This document shows, in pieces, positions 29,286 through 39,498 of a DNA stretch of 64,000 bases. The stretch's first letter is position 1; every line of letters begins with the position of its first letter. The stretch is from Vibrio sp. SCSIO 43136 (GTDB taxonomy: Bacteria; Pseudomonadota; Gammaproteobacteria; Enterobacterales; Vibrionaceae), in the NCBI RefSeq assembly GCF_023716565.1, contig NZ_CP071848.1:496001-560000 (forward strand). The letters run 5' to 3'. A model generated the notes under the pieces. That model ran no database searches. It was not told the DNA's origin and saw nothing but the letters and a program-made list of their open reading frames with translations. The position numbers and the translations under genes were made by a program.

Positions 29286-29804
29286 TTACAGTGCGTCGTG
29301 ATACTCATTTAACACCTGTTCACACCATGCTGTGATGCGCTCATCACTGAGGTCATATTGGGAGTCTTCATCCAGTGCTAGGCCAACAAAATGCTCGCCG
29401 TCTGGTGTGAGCGCCTTTGAAGCTTCAAACTCATAGCCTTGGTTTGGCCAGTAGCCGATAAAGTTGACCTTGGTGGCTTTTAGCTCGTCATGTAGAAGAC
29501 CCATTGCATCCAGAAACCACTCGCCATAGCCTTCTTGATCGCCTAAGCCGAACAATGCGACGTGTTTGCCGCTTATATCGACGTCCCCCAGTTGTTGCCA
29601 TGCTGCGCTCCAGTCTTCCTGAATCTCGCCGAAATCCCATGTAGAGATACCGAGTATTAATAAATCATACTCGTTCATTGCCACTAGTGCTGTGTCTTTT
29701 ACATTAAAAATGTCGACCAGATCTTCACCAATAAACGCTCGAATCTTTTCTGCTGCCATTTCGGTGTAACAGGTACTAGAGCCGTAAAATAATCCTATTT
29801 TCAT
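29286..29804 (-). CDS. fldB: Flavodoxin FldB
   Basis: A small FMN electron carrier. The 172-residue protein has the FMN phosphate loop [11 protein letters not shown] at residues 8-18, the [12 protein letters not shown] loop near 55 and [13 protein letters not shown] near 84. The long-chain flavodoxin insertion is present. The fldB-xerD divergent pair is the same as in E. coli, which favours FldB over FldA. Confidence 0.93.
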   Translation of the reverse strand: MKIGLFYGSSTCYTEMAAEKIRAFIGEDLVDIFNVKDTALVAMNEYDLLILGISTWDFGEIQEDWSAAWQQLGDVDISGKHVALFGLGDQEGYGEWFLDAMGLLHDELKATKVNFIGYWPNQGYEFEASKALTPDGEHFVGLALDEDSQYDLSDERITAWCEQVLNEYHDAL

Positions 29805-29967
29805 ACTACAACTTTCTTTACTGGGAGTTGATGGGAGGTGGTGCCCAGATTCTACCTAGATTTGGCCAAAATTGCAGACTTGTATTGTTGATGAAACAAA
29901 TTAGTTGGAAATCCGGTCTTTGCTCACATACCCTAGCGCTACACGTATAAGCAAAATAAGAGAACGT

Positions 29968-30867
29968 ATGCAGACGAGCGATTTGGCATTGATGGAACGG
30001 TTTTTAGATGCCATGTGGATGGAGCGAGGTCTTTCAGAGAATACTCTGGCTTCTTATCGCAATGATTTGAATAAGCTTTTGACTTGGATGGATATCAATA
30101 ACTACAAGTTGAGCTTTATTTCGACTTCTGGCCTGCAAGACTATCAGACTTGGCTGGTTGACCAAGATTATAAGCAGACCTCTCGGGCAAGAATGCTATC
30201 GGCCATTCGACGACTGTTTCAGTATTTGCACCGAGAAAAAGTGCGCGGTGATGATCCCAGTGCTTTGCTGGTGAGTCCCAAGTTACCCAAGCGATTGCCG
30301 AAAGATATTTCGGAGCAGCAAGTGGATGCTTTACTCTCAGCACCTGACCCAGAAGATCCGCTCGAGCTACGAGATAAGGCGATGTTAGAGCTGCTTTATG
30401 CCACAGGTCTTCGTGTCACCGAGCTTGTGAGCTTAACGATGGAAAACGTCAGCCTTCGTCAAGGTGTGGTACGGGTAATAGGTAAAGGTGGTAAAGAGCG
30501 ATTAGTGCCGATGGGAGAAAATGCGGTTGATTGGCTTGAAACCTTTTTGACCAAAGGGCGTCCAAGTTTGTTAGGAGAAGTCACTAGTGACGTGGTATTT
30601 CCGAGTAAACGAGCTCGGCAGATGACAAGACAAACGTTTTGGCATCGGATTAAGTTTTACGCCACCTTGGCAGATATCGATAGTGACGCTTTATCTCCTC
30701 ACGTGTTACGCCATGCGTTTGCCACCCACCTACTCAATTACGGGGCGGACCTGCGTGTGGTGCAAATGCTGTTAGGGCATAGTGACTTATCGACCACCCA
30801 AATTTATACTCACGTGGCAACTGAGCGTCTTAAGCAGATCCATGGACAGCATCACCCACGTGCTTAG
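29968..30867 (+). CDS. xerD: Site-specific tyrosine recombinase XerD
   Basis: With XerC it resolves chromosome dimers at dif, activated by FtsK. I use ATG 29968 (299 residues, MQTSDLALMERFLD). The N-terminal SAM-like DNA-binding domain covers about 1-105. The catalytic domain has Arg149 (TGLRVTEL), the HVLRHAFATH box with His and Arg, HSDLSTT and nucleophile Tyr280 (QIYTHV). It heads the run xerD-dsbC-recJ-prfB-lysS. Confidence 0.97.
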   Translation: MQTSDLALMERFLDAMWMERGLSENTLASYRNDLNKLLTWMDINNYKLSFISTSGLQDYQTWLVDQDYKQTSRARMLSAIRRLFQYLHREKVRGDDPSALLVSPKLPKRLPKDISEQQVDALLSAPDPEDPLELRDKAMLELLYATGLRVTELVSLTMENVSLRQGVVRVIGKGGKERLVPMGENAVDWLETFLTKGRPSLLGEVTSDVVFPSKRARQMTRQTFWHRIKFYATLADIDSDALSPHVLRHAFATHLLNYGADLRVVQMLLGHSDLSTTQIYTHVATERLKQIHGQHHPRA

Positions 30868-30902
30868 TTGTACATTTAATTAATTATCAAAGGTTTGAAA
30901 TC

Positions 30903-31643
30903 ATGCGTTTATTTCGCCAACTGGCTATTCTAGGTTCTTCATTATTGCTGTCTGCCACCACATTGGCAGCCCAAACCGCCAACGTTGCCGAGATTGAAGC
31001 TCGCTTTGCAAAAATTGGTATTTCGGTGACAGAAGTTAGTGATAGCGAAGTGGAAGGTCTTGTAGAAGTGACGACCAATCAAGGTCTATTCTTTGTGACG
31101 CCATCGGGTGACCATTTCATTCATGGTAAAATGTTCTCGCTAAACAAAGATGGTGAATATCGTGATGTGATGGCGAAAAAGTCGGTCGATAAGATCGCCA
31201 AGTTTGAATCGAGCTGGATTGAGTACAAAGCTGAAAACGAAAAATACGCCATCACTGTGTTTACTGACACCGATTGTGGTTACTGTCTAAAGCTGCATAA
31301 GCGCATGAAAGCTTACAATGATCTAGGTATTACGGTTCGTTACTTAGCGTATCCTCGTGCAGGTGTTCAGAGTAAAACAGGGTTAGCGATGTCGAGTATC
31401 TGGTGTAGCGCAGACCCGAAAGCGGCAATGGATACAGTGAAGCTCAACCGCACTCTGCCTGAAGGCACATCCCCGGTTAGCGAGTGTTCAGACACTATCG
31501 CTAAGCAATTTTTGTTAGGCAAAAATCTAGGAGTTACAGGCACTCCAGCAATCATTGCGCCAAACGGCTCCTTAATTGGAGGCTTTGTTGAGCCCAACGA
31601 ACTAATTGCTCACCTAGACGCTATCAGCGCATCTAAGTCTTAA
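30903..31643 (+). CDS. dsbC: Thiol:disulfide isomerase DsbC
   Basis: A periplasmic dimeric isomerase that repairs wrong disulfides. The 246-residue precursor has a signal peptide ending ATTLAA near residue 23, an N-terminal dimerisation domain and a thioredoxin fold with active-site CGYC (Cys125-Cys128) and a cis-Pro loop (GTPAII). A second Cys pair is visible in IWCSADP and SECSDT. It lies 35 bp after xerD. A hairpin without a U tract (GCCCTGC / GCAGGGC, 31651-31667) lies between it and recJ. Confidence 0.96.
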   Translation: MRLFRQLAILGSSLLLSATTLAAQTANVAEIEARFAKIGISVTEVSDSEVEGLVEVTTNQGLFFVTPSGDHFIHGKMFSLNKDGEYRDVMAKKSVDKIAKFESSWIEYKAENEKYAITVFTDTDCGYCLKLHKRMKAYNDLGITVRYLAYPRAGVQSKTGLAMSSIWCSADPKAAMDTVKLNRTLPEGTSPVSECSDTIAKQFLLGKNLGVTGTPAIIAPNGSLIGGFVEPNELIAHLDAISASKS

Positions 31644-31688
31644 TTTTGTTGCCCTGCTTAGGCAGGGCGCTTTCACCTGCCAATGTAA

Positions 31689-33437
31689 ATGACCACTATG
31701 ATCCAAGTTAAGCGTCGCCCAGAAGTCCAGTCTACATCCTTACCTGAAACCCTTTCGCCATTGTTACGTCAGATCTACGCCAGTCGTGGCATTGAGTCGA
31801 TGGCGCAACTAGAGCGCGGTGCCAAGTCATTACATTCCTATACATTGCTTGGTGGGTTAGATAAGGCCGTGGAGTTGCTATTTGACGCCATCAAGCAGCA
31901 AAAGCGCATCATCGTGGTGGGCGATTTTGATGCTGATGGTGCAACCAGTAGTGCGCTGTCAGTGTTAGCCATGCGTATGCTTGGCAGCAATAACGTCGAT
32001 TACTTGGTACCAAATCGCTTTGAAGACGGCTATGGGCTGAGCCCAGAGGTTGTGGATCAGGCGATTGAAATAGGCGCAGAACTGATCATGACGGTAGATA
32101 ACGGCGTCTCATCCATTGATGGGGTTCGTTATGCCAAGGAAAAAGGGTTACAAGTGGTGGTGACCGACCACCACTTGCCGGGCGAAGAGTTGCCAATCGC
32201 CGATGCAATGGTCAATCCGAATCTTGAAGACTGTAAGTTTCCCTCTAAGGCTCTTGCGGGCGTCGGTGTAGCCTTCTATTTGATGATGGCTCTGTGTGTG
32301 GCGATGCGTAAGGCCAACTGGTTTGCCGATAGCGGTATGCAAGAGCCTAAGCTGATGGAGCTTATAGATTTGGTTGCTCTGGGCACTGTCGCTGATGTTG
32401 TGCCACTGGATGACAACAACCGCATCTTGGTCCATCAAGGTTTGCAGCGTATCCGTGCGGGTAAGGCTCGTCCGGGCATTCAAGCGCTGATTGAGATTGC
32501 CAAACGTAGCCCGCATCGCTTGGTGGCTGCCGACTTTGGTTTTGCCCTTGGTCCACGAATTAATGCAGCTGGCCGTTTGGATGACATGTCTTTCGGTGTT
32601 GAGCTTTTGATGAGTAATAATATCCACGCTGCCCGCCGCATGGCGAGCGAACTGGATGGGTTAAATCAGACTCGTAAAGAGATTGAAGAGGGCATGAAGC
32701 AAGAGGCGATGGCTTTTTGCGAACGCCTTGAGTTTGGCACCAGCACTGAGATGCCTTATGGTCTAGCCCTGTTCCAACGTGATTGGCACCAAGGGGTAAT
32801 TGGTATCTTGGCTTCTCGTATTAAGGAGCAGTATCACCGTCCAGTGATTGCCTTTGCTGATGGCGGTGAAGGCTTTATCAAAGGTTCATGTCGCTCTATT
32901 CCAGCGCTACATATGCGTGATGCGCTGGATCGTATTGATACCCAAAATCCGGGGTTGATTGTGAAGTTTGGTGGCCACGCCATGGCAGCTGGCCTCACCA
33001 TTCGTGAAAAAGATTTCGAACGCTTTAGCAAGTTGTTTGATCAAGTGGTTCGCCAAGAGATCGATGAGAGCGCTCTTCAGGGCATTATTCTTTCCGACGG
33101 TGAACTTTCTCCTGAGCATTTCCATTTATCCACTGCGGAAATGCTACGCAACGCAGGTCCATGGGGACAAGCGTTTCCTGAGCCGATATTTGATGGTGAA
33201 TTTAAGATCCTGCACCAAAAGCTGGTGGGAGAAAAACACCTTAAATTGATGGTCGAACCGTTATTTAAAGGGCATCCAACCCATATTATGCTCGATGCAA
33301 TCGCTTTTAACGTTGACCTGCGCCGTTGGCCAGATGCTTCTGTTAAAACGGTGAAAATGGCGTATCGATTGGATATTAATGAGTTTCGTGGTAATCAGTC
33401 ATTGCAGTTGATGGTTGAGAACTTGGATGCTTCTTAG
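31689..33437 (+). CDS. recJ: Single-strand-specific exonuclease RecJ
   Basis: A 5'-3' exonuclease for single-stranded DNA in recombination and mismatch repair. The 582-residue protein has the DHH-family metal motifs GDFDADGA (near 78), TVDNG, TDHH (near 158) and GVGVAF, then the DHHA1 domain with KFGGHAMAAGL (near 425). Start could be ATG 31689 or, three codons on, 31698; neither has a strong ribosome site. Confidence 0.96.
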   Translation: MTTMIQVKRRPEVQSTSLPETLSPLLRQIYASRGIESMAQLERGAKSLHSYTLLGGLDKAVELLFDAIKQQKRIIVVGDFDADGATSSALSVLAMRMLGSNNVDYLVPNRFEDGYGLSPEVVDQAIEIGAELIMTVDNGVSSIDGVRYAKEKGLQVVVTDHHLPGEELPIADAMVNPNLEDCKFPSKALAGVGVAFYLMMALCVAMRKANWFADSGMQEPKLMELIDLVALGTVADVVPLDDNNRILVHQGLQRIRAGKARPGIQALIEIAKRSPHRLVAADFGFALGPRINAAGRLDDMSFGVELLMSNNIHAARRMASELDGLNQTRKEIEEGMKQEAMAFCERLEFGTSTEMPYGLALFQRDWHQGVIGILASRIKEQYHRPVIAFADGGEGFIKGSCRSIPALHMRDALDRIDTQNPGLIVKFGGHAMAAGLTIREKDFERFSKLFDQVVRQEIDESALQGIILSDGELSPEHFHLSTAEMLRNAGPWGQAFPEPIFDGEFKILHQKLVGEKHLKLMVEPLFKGHPTHIMLDAIAFNVDLRRWPDASVKTVKMAYRLDINEFRGNQSLQLMVENLDAS

Positions 33438-33468
33438 GCTTGCTTTTAGTTTGAGTGAGTAACTATTG

Positions 33469-33617
33469 CCCCTCTCCTTTTCAAGCAGCGGCGTAGGTGT
33501 TGATCTGGAGGGGGTTAATTCTGCAGACTAACGTTGAATTCTGCACTTTATCCTTACCTTGGCTTTTACCCCCCCCTCTAACTCCCCCGGAACGCCGGCC
33601 GCTTGAAAAAGGGGAGG
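33469..33617. repeat. Inverted repeat with CCCTCTCC / GGGGAGG arms
   Basis: The left arm (CCCCTCTCCTTTTCAAGC, AGCGGCG, then GGAGGGGG) and the right arm (CCCCCCCTC, then CGCCGGCCGCTTGAA, AAAGGGGAGG) are inverted copies over about 50 bp, separated by about 50 bp. Each arm can also fold on itself. It fills the gap between recJ and prfB. It is a different family from the GGTAAACGG repeats; similar CCCTCTCC/TTCAAG palindromes occur widely in bacterial intergenic DNA. Confidence 0.7.
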
Positions 33618-33728
33618 ATTTTAAAACGCTCGCTTTTAGTCATACTTACCCCCAATTTTTCCTGTATCTCCGTCACATTTTTCAGTAGAATTCCTCGGTT
33701 AAATTCTACTCACTGAAAATGAGCAATC

Positions 33729-34827
33729 ATGTTTGAAATCAATCCGATTAAAAACCGCCTGCAGGACGTGTCTGAGCGCACAAATGTCCTGAGGGGGTAC
33801 CTTTGACTATGACGCTAAGAAAGAGCGTCTAGAAGAGGTTAACGCAGAACTAGAACAACCGGATGTGTGGAACGAACCAGAGCGTGCCCAAGCGCTAGGT
33901 AAAGAGCGTTCTTCACTAGAAGCGGTTGTTGAAACTATTGATCAACTTGACCAAGGTGTAGAGGACGTTGAAGGTCTTCTAGAGCTTGCGGTTGAAGAAG
34001 AAGATCAAGAGACATTTGACGAAATCGAGCCAGAGCTTGCAGATCTAGAAGCGAAGCTTGAGAAGCTAGAATTCCGCCGTATGTTCTCGGGCGACCACGA
34101 TGCATCAGACTGCTACATTGACTTGCAGTCAGGCTCAGGTGGCACCGAGGCGCAGGACTGGACTTCAATGATGCTACGTATGTATCTACGCTGGGCAGAA
34201 TCGAAAGGCTTCAAAACGGAAGTTATCGAGGTGTCTGAGGGTGAAGTTGCAGGCCTTAAAGGCGCAACAGTACGTATCTCGGGTGAGTACGCTTACGGTT
34301 GGTTACGTACTGAGACCGGTGTACACCGCCTAGTTCGTAAATCACCGTTCGACTCAAGCGGCCGTCGTCACACGTCATTTGCTTCTGCGTTTATCTACCC
34401 AGAGATTGATGACAACATTCAGATCGACATTAACCCTGCAGATCTACGTATCGATGTATACCGTGCATCGGGCGCAGGTGGTCAGCACGTAAACACCACC
34501 GAATCTGCGGTACGTATTACCCACGTACCAACCAACACAGTGGTACAGTGTCAGAACGACCGTTCTCAGCATAAGAACAAAGACCAAGCGATGAAGCAGC
34601 TACGTGCTAAGCTTTTCGAACTTGAGTTGCAAAAGCAGAATGCTGAGAAACAAGCCAACGAAGACGCTAAGTCTGACATCGGCTGGGGTAGCCAGATCCG
34701 CTCTTACGTACTTGATGATTCACGTATCAAAGACTTACGTACCAGCGTTGAAAACCGCAACACCCAAGCGGTACTTGATGGCGACCTAGACAAATTTATC
34801 GAAGCTAGCCTGAAATCAGGCCTTTAA
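33729..34827 (+). CDS. prfB: Peptide chain release factor RF2 (programmed frameshift)
   Basis: RF2 releases peptides at UGA and UAA codons. The reading frame begins at ATG 33729, runs 25 codons to an in-frame UGA (33804-33806), and continues in the +1 frame from 33805. The joined product is 365 residues, exactly as in E. coli. The GGQ motif is at 250-252, and the UGA-reading SPF tripeptide is present ([10 protein letters not shown]). The frameshift makes expression self-limiting: when RF2 is scarce the ribosome pauses and shifts. A caller that ignores frameshifts would give a truncated start near 33865. lysS follows 41 bp on. Confidence 0.97.
33792..33806 (+). promoter_or_regulatory. RF2 +1 programmed frameshift site
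   Basis: An internal Shine-Dalgarno AGGGGG (33792-33797), a 3-base spacer, then CTT TGA C. This is the standard slippery site in which tRNA-Leu slips from CUU to UUU and reading resumes at GAC. Confidence 0.95.
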
Positions 34828-34868
34828 GCTTTATCACCGACACAAAAAAGAAACAGGATACATCGAAA

Positions 34869-36386
34869 ATGACTGATGCTGTTCAAAATGAGAACCAACA
34901 AGAAGAGAACAAGCTGATTGCTGAGCGTCGCGCGAAACTGGACCACATCCGCCAGTCGTGCAAAGCAAACGGCCACCCAAATGATTTCCGTCGTGAGCAC
35001 CTAGCAGGTGACTTGCAAGCGGAGTTCGGTGATAAGACTAAAGAAGAGCTTGAAGAGCTAAACCACGTCGTAGCAATTGCTGGTCGTGTCATGGCTAAGC
35101 GTGGTCCATTCCTTGCGATCCAAGAGACTTCTGGCCGCATCCAAGCATACGCTGCAAAAGATGTTCAGAAAGAGCTTAAAGAGAAGTACCAAGGTCTAGA
35201 TATCGGTGACATCATCGGTGTTAAAGGTGCGCTGCACAAGTCTGGTAAAGGCGACCTATACGTAAACATGGAATCTTACGAGCTGCTAACTAAAGCACTT
35301 CGTCCGCTTCCAGAGAAGTTCCACGGTCTAACAGACCAAGAGATGCGTTACCGTCAGCGTTACGTTGACCTAATCGTAAATGAAGATTCTCGTAACGCAT
35401 TCATTGTACGTTCTAAGCTAGTATCATCTATCCGTAACTTCATGAGCTCAAAAGGCTACTTAGAAGTTGAAACGCCGATGATGCACGTGATCCCTGGTGG
35501 TGCGACGGCTCGTCCATTCATCACTCACCACAACGCACTAGACATCGACATGTACCTACGTGTTGCGCCAGAGCTATATCTGAAGCGTCTAGTTGTCGGT
35601 GGTTTTGACCGTGTATTTGAGATCAACCGTAACTTCCGTAACGAAGGTCTTTCTCCACGTCACAACCCAGAATTCACCATGATGGAATTCTACCAAGCGT
35701 ACTCTGACTACAAAGACCTAATGGATCTTACTGAAGAGATGCTAAGCACGGCAGCAATGGACGTTCTTGGTTCTACGTCTATGCCTTACGGTGATGAGAC
35801 GGTTGAATTTGGTGGCACGTACGCTCGCATGAGCATGTTTGAAGCAATCAAACACTACAACCCAGACCACGCTGAGATCCAAGCGCTAACTGAAGCCGAC
35901 CTACAAGACCGTGACAAGATGGTAGCCATCGCGAAATCTGTACACGTTGAAGTAGAGACATTCTGGACTTGTGGTCAGCTACTTGAAGAGATCTTTGGTG
36001 AAACGGCTGAGCCTCAGCTAATTCAACCAACCTTCATCACTGGCTACCCAGCGGACATCTCTCCACTGGCTCGTCGTAGCGATGACAACCCATTCTTCAC
36101 TGACCGCTTTGAGTTCTTCATCGGTGGCCGTGAAGTAGCGAACGGTTTCTCTGAGCTTAACGATGCAGAAGACCAAGATGCTCGCTTTAAAGCGCAGGTT
36201 GATGCGAAAGATGCCGGTGATGATGAAGCGATGTACTACGATGCAGACTACATCACAGCGCTTGAGCACGGCTTACCGCCAACAGCAGGTCAAGGTATCG
36301 GTATCGACCGTCTAGCGATGCTATTTACCAATACTCACACTATCCGTGACGTGATCCTATTCCCAGCGATGCGTCCACAAGCGTAA
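34869..36386 (+). CDS. lysS: Lysine--tRNA ligase
   Basis: A class II synthetase that charges tRNA-Lys. The 505-residue protein has the N-terminal anticodon-binding OB fold (about 60-150), motif 2 ([20 protein letters not shown], near 257) and motif 3 ([13 protein letters not shown], near 475). Length equals E. coli LysS. It is the last gene of the xerD-lysS run and a terminator follows. Confidence 0.98.
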   Translation: MTDAVQNENQQEENKLIAERRAKLDHIRQSCKANGHPNDFRREHLAGDLQAEFGDKTKEELEELNHVVAIAGRVMAKRGPFLAIQETSGRIQAYAAKDVQKELKEKYQGLDIGDIIGVKGALHKSGKGDLYVNMESYELLTKALRPLPEKFHGLTDQEMRYRQRYVDLIVNEDSRNAFIVRSKLVSSIRNFMSSKGYLEVETPMMHVIPGGATARPFITHHNALDIDMYLRVAPELYLKRLVVGGFDRVFEINRNFRNEGLSPRHNPEFTMMEFYQAYSDYKDLMDLTEEMLSTAAMDVLGSTSMPYGDETVEFGGTYARMSMFEAIKHYNPDHAEIQALTEADLQDRDKMVAIAKSVHVEVETFWTCGQLLEEIFGETAEPQLIQPTFITGYPADISPLARRSDDNPFFTDRFEFFIGGREVANGFSELNDAEDQDARFKAQVDAKDAGDDEAMYYDADYITALEHGLPPTAGQGIGIDRLAMLFTNTHTIRDVILFPAMRPQA

Positions 36387-36410
36387 TCTTACGTTTGATT
36401 GATAGCTAAA

Positions 36411-36440
36411 AAGCCAGTCGTATTACGACTGGCTTTTTTT
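36411..36440 (+). terminator. Terminator of lysS
   Basis: Stem AAGCCAGTCG / CGACTGGCTT, then seven T, about 25 bases after the stop. Confidence 0.88.
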
Positions 36441-36537
36441 ATGCTTGAAGAAATCCGTGCTTCGCTTTGCAAGATCAGATAATTAGTCGTATTGGTATTA
36501 GCCCGATGGGTATAACTCCGCCTAATTTTGTACTGAT

Positions 36538-36566
36538 AAAAAAATCCCCGCTCATTTGAGCGGGGA
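36538..36566 (-). terminator. Terminator of nptA
   Basis: Stem TCCCCGCTCA / TGAGCGGGGA; on the minus strand it is followed by seven U. Confidence 0.85.
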
Positions 36567-36585
36567 CTTTTGAAGGAATTCTTGT

Positions 36586-37740
36586 TTATGCAGTAGCGAA
36601 CAGAATCGCACCTGGCATGACAACGAATACTGACACTAGGTAGCCAATCACAACCGACTTGTTCTTCACAGCCATGTCAGAGATGAACTCAGAACCTTTC
36701 ACTGGCAGTTCACGTAGGAACGGAATACCGAAGATGAATACCGTTGCCAAGATGTTGAACGCTAGGTGTACTAGAGCAATTTGAAGTGCGAATACTGCGA
36801 ACTCACCAGTTACTGCGGTTGCAGCCAGAAGTGCTGTAATACAAGTACCGATGTTAGCGCCCAGAGTAAATGGGTAAACGTCACGAACTTTTAGTACACC
36901 AGAGCCCACTAGAGGCACCATCAAGCTAGTCGTCGTCGATGAAGACTGTACAAGAACCGTTACAACTGAACCTGAAGCGATACCGTGTAGAGGACCGCGG
37001 CCAATTGCACTCTTAAGAATTTCACGAGCACGGCCAACCATTAGGCTCTTCATCAGTTTGCCCATCGCAGTGATTGCGATAAAGATAGTCAGGATACCTA
37101 GACCAATCAACATAACACCGCCTGCCACGCTACCAAAGCCAGCTAGAGGCTCTTGGATGGCACTTACTACAGGTTTGGTGAGTGGTTTGATGAAGTTGAA
37201 GCTCTTCATGCTCATATCGCTAGCACCCATCATAGGTGATACCAACCAAGTCGAAATCTTGTCTAACAGACCAAACATCATTTCAAGAGGTAGGAAGATC
37301 GCAACGGCAAGAAGGTTAAAGAAATCATGGATAGTTGCACTTGCGAACGCACGCTTGAACTCAGTATTACAACGAACGTGGCCAAGACTTACTAGGGTAT
37401 TGGTCACTGTTGTACCAATGTTTGCACCCATAATCATTGGAATGGCGGTTTCAACAGGCAAACCACCTGCAACCAAGCCAACAATAATAGAAGTCACTGT
37501 ACTAGAAGATTGGATTAGGGCAGTTGCCACCAAACCGATCATAAGACCTGCTACAGGGTGTGAAGCAAATTCAAAGAGTGTTTTAGCATGCTCACCAGAA
37601 GCCATTTTAAAGCCACTGCCTACCATAGATACAGCAAGTAGTAGAAGGTAAAGCATGAATGCCAGGTTTGCCCAGCGTAACCAGCGTGAAGCGTTTGAGC
37701 CTGCAACCGGTGATGCAGTATTGCCTTTAGCTTGGTCCAT
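36586..37740 (-). CDS. nptA: Sodium/phosphate cotransporter NptA
   Basis: A type-II Na/Pi cotransporter of the inner membrane. The 384-residue protein has the two inverted QSSS repeats of the family: TALIQSSSTVTSIIVGLV (near 76) and TVLVQSSSTTTSLMVPLV (near 258), each followed by GANIGT. About eight membrane segments. In V. cholerae nptA is next to nhaR and hlyU, as here, which supports the name. A perfect match to the E. coli PurR operator lies 129 bp upstream. Confidence 0.93.
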   Translation of the reverse strand: MDQAKGNTASPVAGSNASRWLRWANLAFMLYLLLLAVSMVGSGFKMASGEHAKTLFEFASHPVAGLMIGLVATALIQSSSTVTSIIVGLVAGGLPVETAIPMIMGANIGTTVTNTLVSLGHVRCNTEFKRAFASATIHDFFNLLAVAIFLPLEMMFGLLDKISTWLVSPMMGASDMSMKSFNFIKPLTKPVVSAIQEPLAGFGSVAGGVMLIGLGILTIFIAITAMGKLMKSLMVGRAREILKSAIGRGPLHGIASGSVVTVLVQSSSTTTSLMVPLVGSGVLKVRDVYPFTLGANIGTCITALLAATAVTGEFAVFALQIALVHLAFNILATVFIFGIPFLRELPVKGSEFISDMAVKNKSVVIGYLVSVFVVMPGAILFATA

Positions 37741-38143
37741 AATAGTTCTCTCCAGTTGACCGTTAAGTTAGTTTTGGTCTGTTTGTGAATCTGAGGCTGA
37801 TACTAGAGATCGAATATTGCAGTTATATGACAGAATTATTTAAACCCGACATAAATAACAGTTTTTCGACGCAAACGTTTTCCTGACAATTGTGTTTTTA
37901 TAATTTATTGTTTTTTATGGGTATTGTTCTTTGTGGATGATGTGGGGAAGGCGGAGGTTTACTTTGAAGTGGCAAAATATCGGTACAGTTTTTGTGCTTC
38001 TATGTGACTTTTATGTCATAAACATCACAATTAATTTCGTCATAATTCGGTATTAGTGTTCTATAGTTCGGAAAAATCGAAGTTGTGGAGTCTGAGCGAG
38101 TTTTTGATTAAAATGTTGTTTTCTCATCTAGCAGCATTTCAAT
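37741..38143. other. Divergent region between nptA and nhaR
   Basis: The 403-bp AT-rich region holds the PurR-type operator at 37869-37884 and, near 38012-38030, ATGTCATAAACATCACAAT, which resembles a poor Pho box (about 12 of 19). I could not assign -35/-10 pairs with confidence. No gene is visible. Confidence 0.45.
37869..37884. promoter_or_regulatory. PurR-type operator ACGCAAACGTTTTCCT
   Basis: It matches the E. coli PurR consensus ACGCAAACGTTTTCNT at every defined base. The distance to the nptA start (129 bp) is compatible with a site near its promoter. Binding by a Vibrio PurR or another LacI-family member is an inference. Confidence 0.6.
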
Positions 38144-39034
38144 ATGTCTCATTTAAACTATAACCATCTTTATTACTTTTGGATGGTTTGCAAACAAGGC
38201 TCTGTGACAAAAGCGGCCGATGCACTGTTCCTAACACCACAAACAGTGACTGGACAGATCAAAGCACTCGAAGAGCGAATGGACGGCAAGCTCACTAAGC
38301 GCAACGGGCGTAGTGTTGAACCGACCGAACTTGGGCAATTGGTATTTAAGTACGCCGATCGTATGTTTGGTTTGAGCTATGAAATGCTTGATATCGTTAA
38401 CTACAGTCAACGCTCGAACATTCTGTTTGATGTAGGTGTTGCGGACGCACTGTCTAAACGACTGGTCAGTAAGATATTGATGACCACGGTGCCTGCGGAC
38501 AACAGTATCCATTTGCGCTGTTTTGAATCGACTCACGAACTCTTGCTTGAGCAACTGTCGCAACACAAGTTAGATATGATCTTGTCAGATTGTCCGGTGG
38601 ACTCGAGTCAAAGCCCGGGCCTTTATAGTAAGAAGCTAGGTGAGTGCAGTATGAGCTTCTTTAGTTCCGCCCCAATAGAACACGACAACTTGCCGCTTAT
38701 ATTAGAAGAGCGCAAGCTGCTTATTCCTGGGAGTCGAACCTCAATGGGGCGCAATGTACTGCAATGGTTTGATCGTCAGGGACTTTCACCCAATGTATTG
38801 GGTGAGTTTGATGATGTGGCGTTAATGAAAGCCTTTGCTCGTTACCATCCAGATGCTATCTTCCTTGCCCCGAGTCTTTACATGTCAGAAGTTGAGCGAG
38901 ACACACCTTTGCATTTGATCCACCAAGTGGAAGACCTGAAAGAAGAGTATTACGTGATCTTTGCTGAGCGAATGATCCAGCACCCAACGGTTAAAAATGT
39001 GTGTGATGCCAATTTTACGAACCTATTTCAGTGA
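38144..39034 (+). CDS. nhaR: Transcriptional activator NhaR
   Basis: A LysR-type regulator that in E. coli and V. cholerae activates the sodium/proton antiporter nhaA in response to sodium. The 296-residue protein starts [21 protein letters not shown], with an N-terminal winged helix ([20 protein letters not shown], near 20-40) and a C-terminal effector-binding domain. nhaA is not in this window. It is divergent from nptA, another sodium-coupled function. Confidence 0.93.
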   Translation: MSHLNYNHLYYFWMVCKQGSVTKAADALFLTPQTVTGQIKALEERMDGKLTKRNGRSVEPTELGQLVFKYADRMFGLSYEMLDIVNYSQRSNILFDVGVADALSKRLVSKILMTTVPADNSIHLRCFESTHELLLEQLSQHKLDMILSDCPVDSSQSPGLYSKKLGECSMSFFSSAPIEHDNLPLILEERKLLIPGSRTSMGRNVLQWFDRQGLSPNVLGEFDDVALMKAFARYHPDAIFLAPSLYMSEVERDTPLHLIHQVEDLKEEYYVIFAERMIQHPTVKNVCDANFTNLFQ

Positions 39035-39150
39035 TCAGTAACGTGTTATTGCTCGAGGATATGTAATAACATTTTTGTTAAGATCTTCAATCAGTGACAT
39101 ACAACAATAAGATTGAAGTAAAAGAAGTTTGGGCCTGCGGAGGCTAGTAG

Positions 39151-39444
39151 ATGAATTTACAGGACATGGAGCAGAACTCTGCTCAAGCGGTTATCCTACT
39201 TAAGGCAATGGCGAACGAGAGACGCCTACAGATTTTGTGCATGCTGCACGACAATGAGTTGTCCGTGGGCGAGCTATGCGCTCGCTTAGAGTTGAGCCAG
39301 TCAGCGCTGTCTCAGCATTTAGCGTGGTTACGTAAAGATGAGCTAGTTTCGACTCGCAAAGAAGCGCAAACCGTTTACTACTCGCTAAAAAGTCATGAAG
39401 TACAGCAGATGATAAAGCTGCTTCATGAACTCTACTGTAAATAG
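39151..39444 (+). CDS. hlyU: ArsR-family regulator HlyU
   Basis: A small winged-helix protein that in several Vibrio species relieves H-NS silencing of haemolysin and toxin genes. The 97-residue product matches V. cholerae HlyU over most of its length (AVILLKAMANERRLQILCMLHDNELSVGEL, SQSALSQHLAWLR). Recognition helix is near 47-62. Cys residues are present near 38 and at 52 and could allow redox sensing. It follows nhaR as in V. cholerae. GGAGG lies before the ATG. Confidence 0.94.
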   Translation: MNLQDMEQNSAQAVILLKAMANERRLQILCMLHDNELSVGELCARLELSQSALSQHLAWLRKDELVSTRKEAQTVYYSLKSHEVQQMIKLLHELYCK

Positions 39445-39466
39445 AAGAGTTCAAATCAGTCATGAT

Positions 39467-39496
39467 AAAAAGGCCACCGCTAGGTGGCCTTTTTGC
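39467..39496. terminator. Bidirectional terminator between hlyU and ettA
   Basis: Stem AAAAAGGCCACC / GGTGGCCTTTTT with a 5-base loop. Serves both convergent genes. Confidence 0.88.
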
Positions 39497-39498
39497 TA

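Noticed and set aside
33865..34827. prfB as a truncated gene or pseudogene
   Set aside because: The missing N-terminus is upstream in another frame, joined by the standard RF2 frameshift.
38012..38030. Pho box upstream of nhaR/nptA
   Set aside because: Only about 12 of 19 positions match and the second repeat is poor. The AT-rich region makes chance matches likely.
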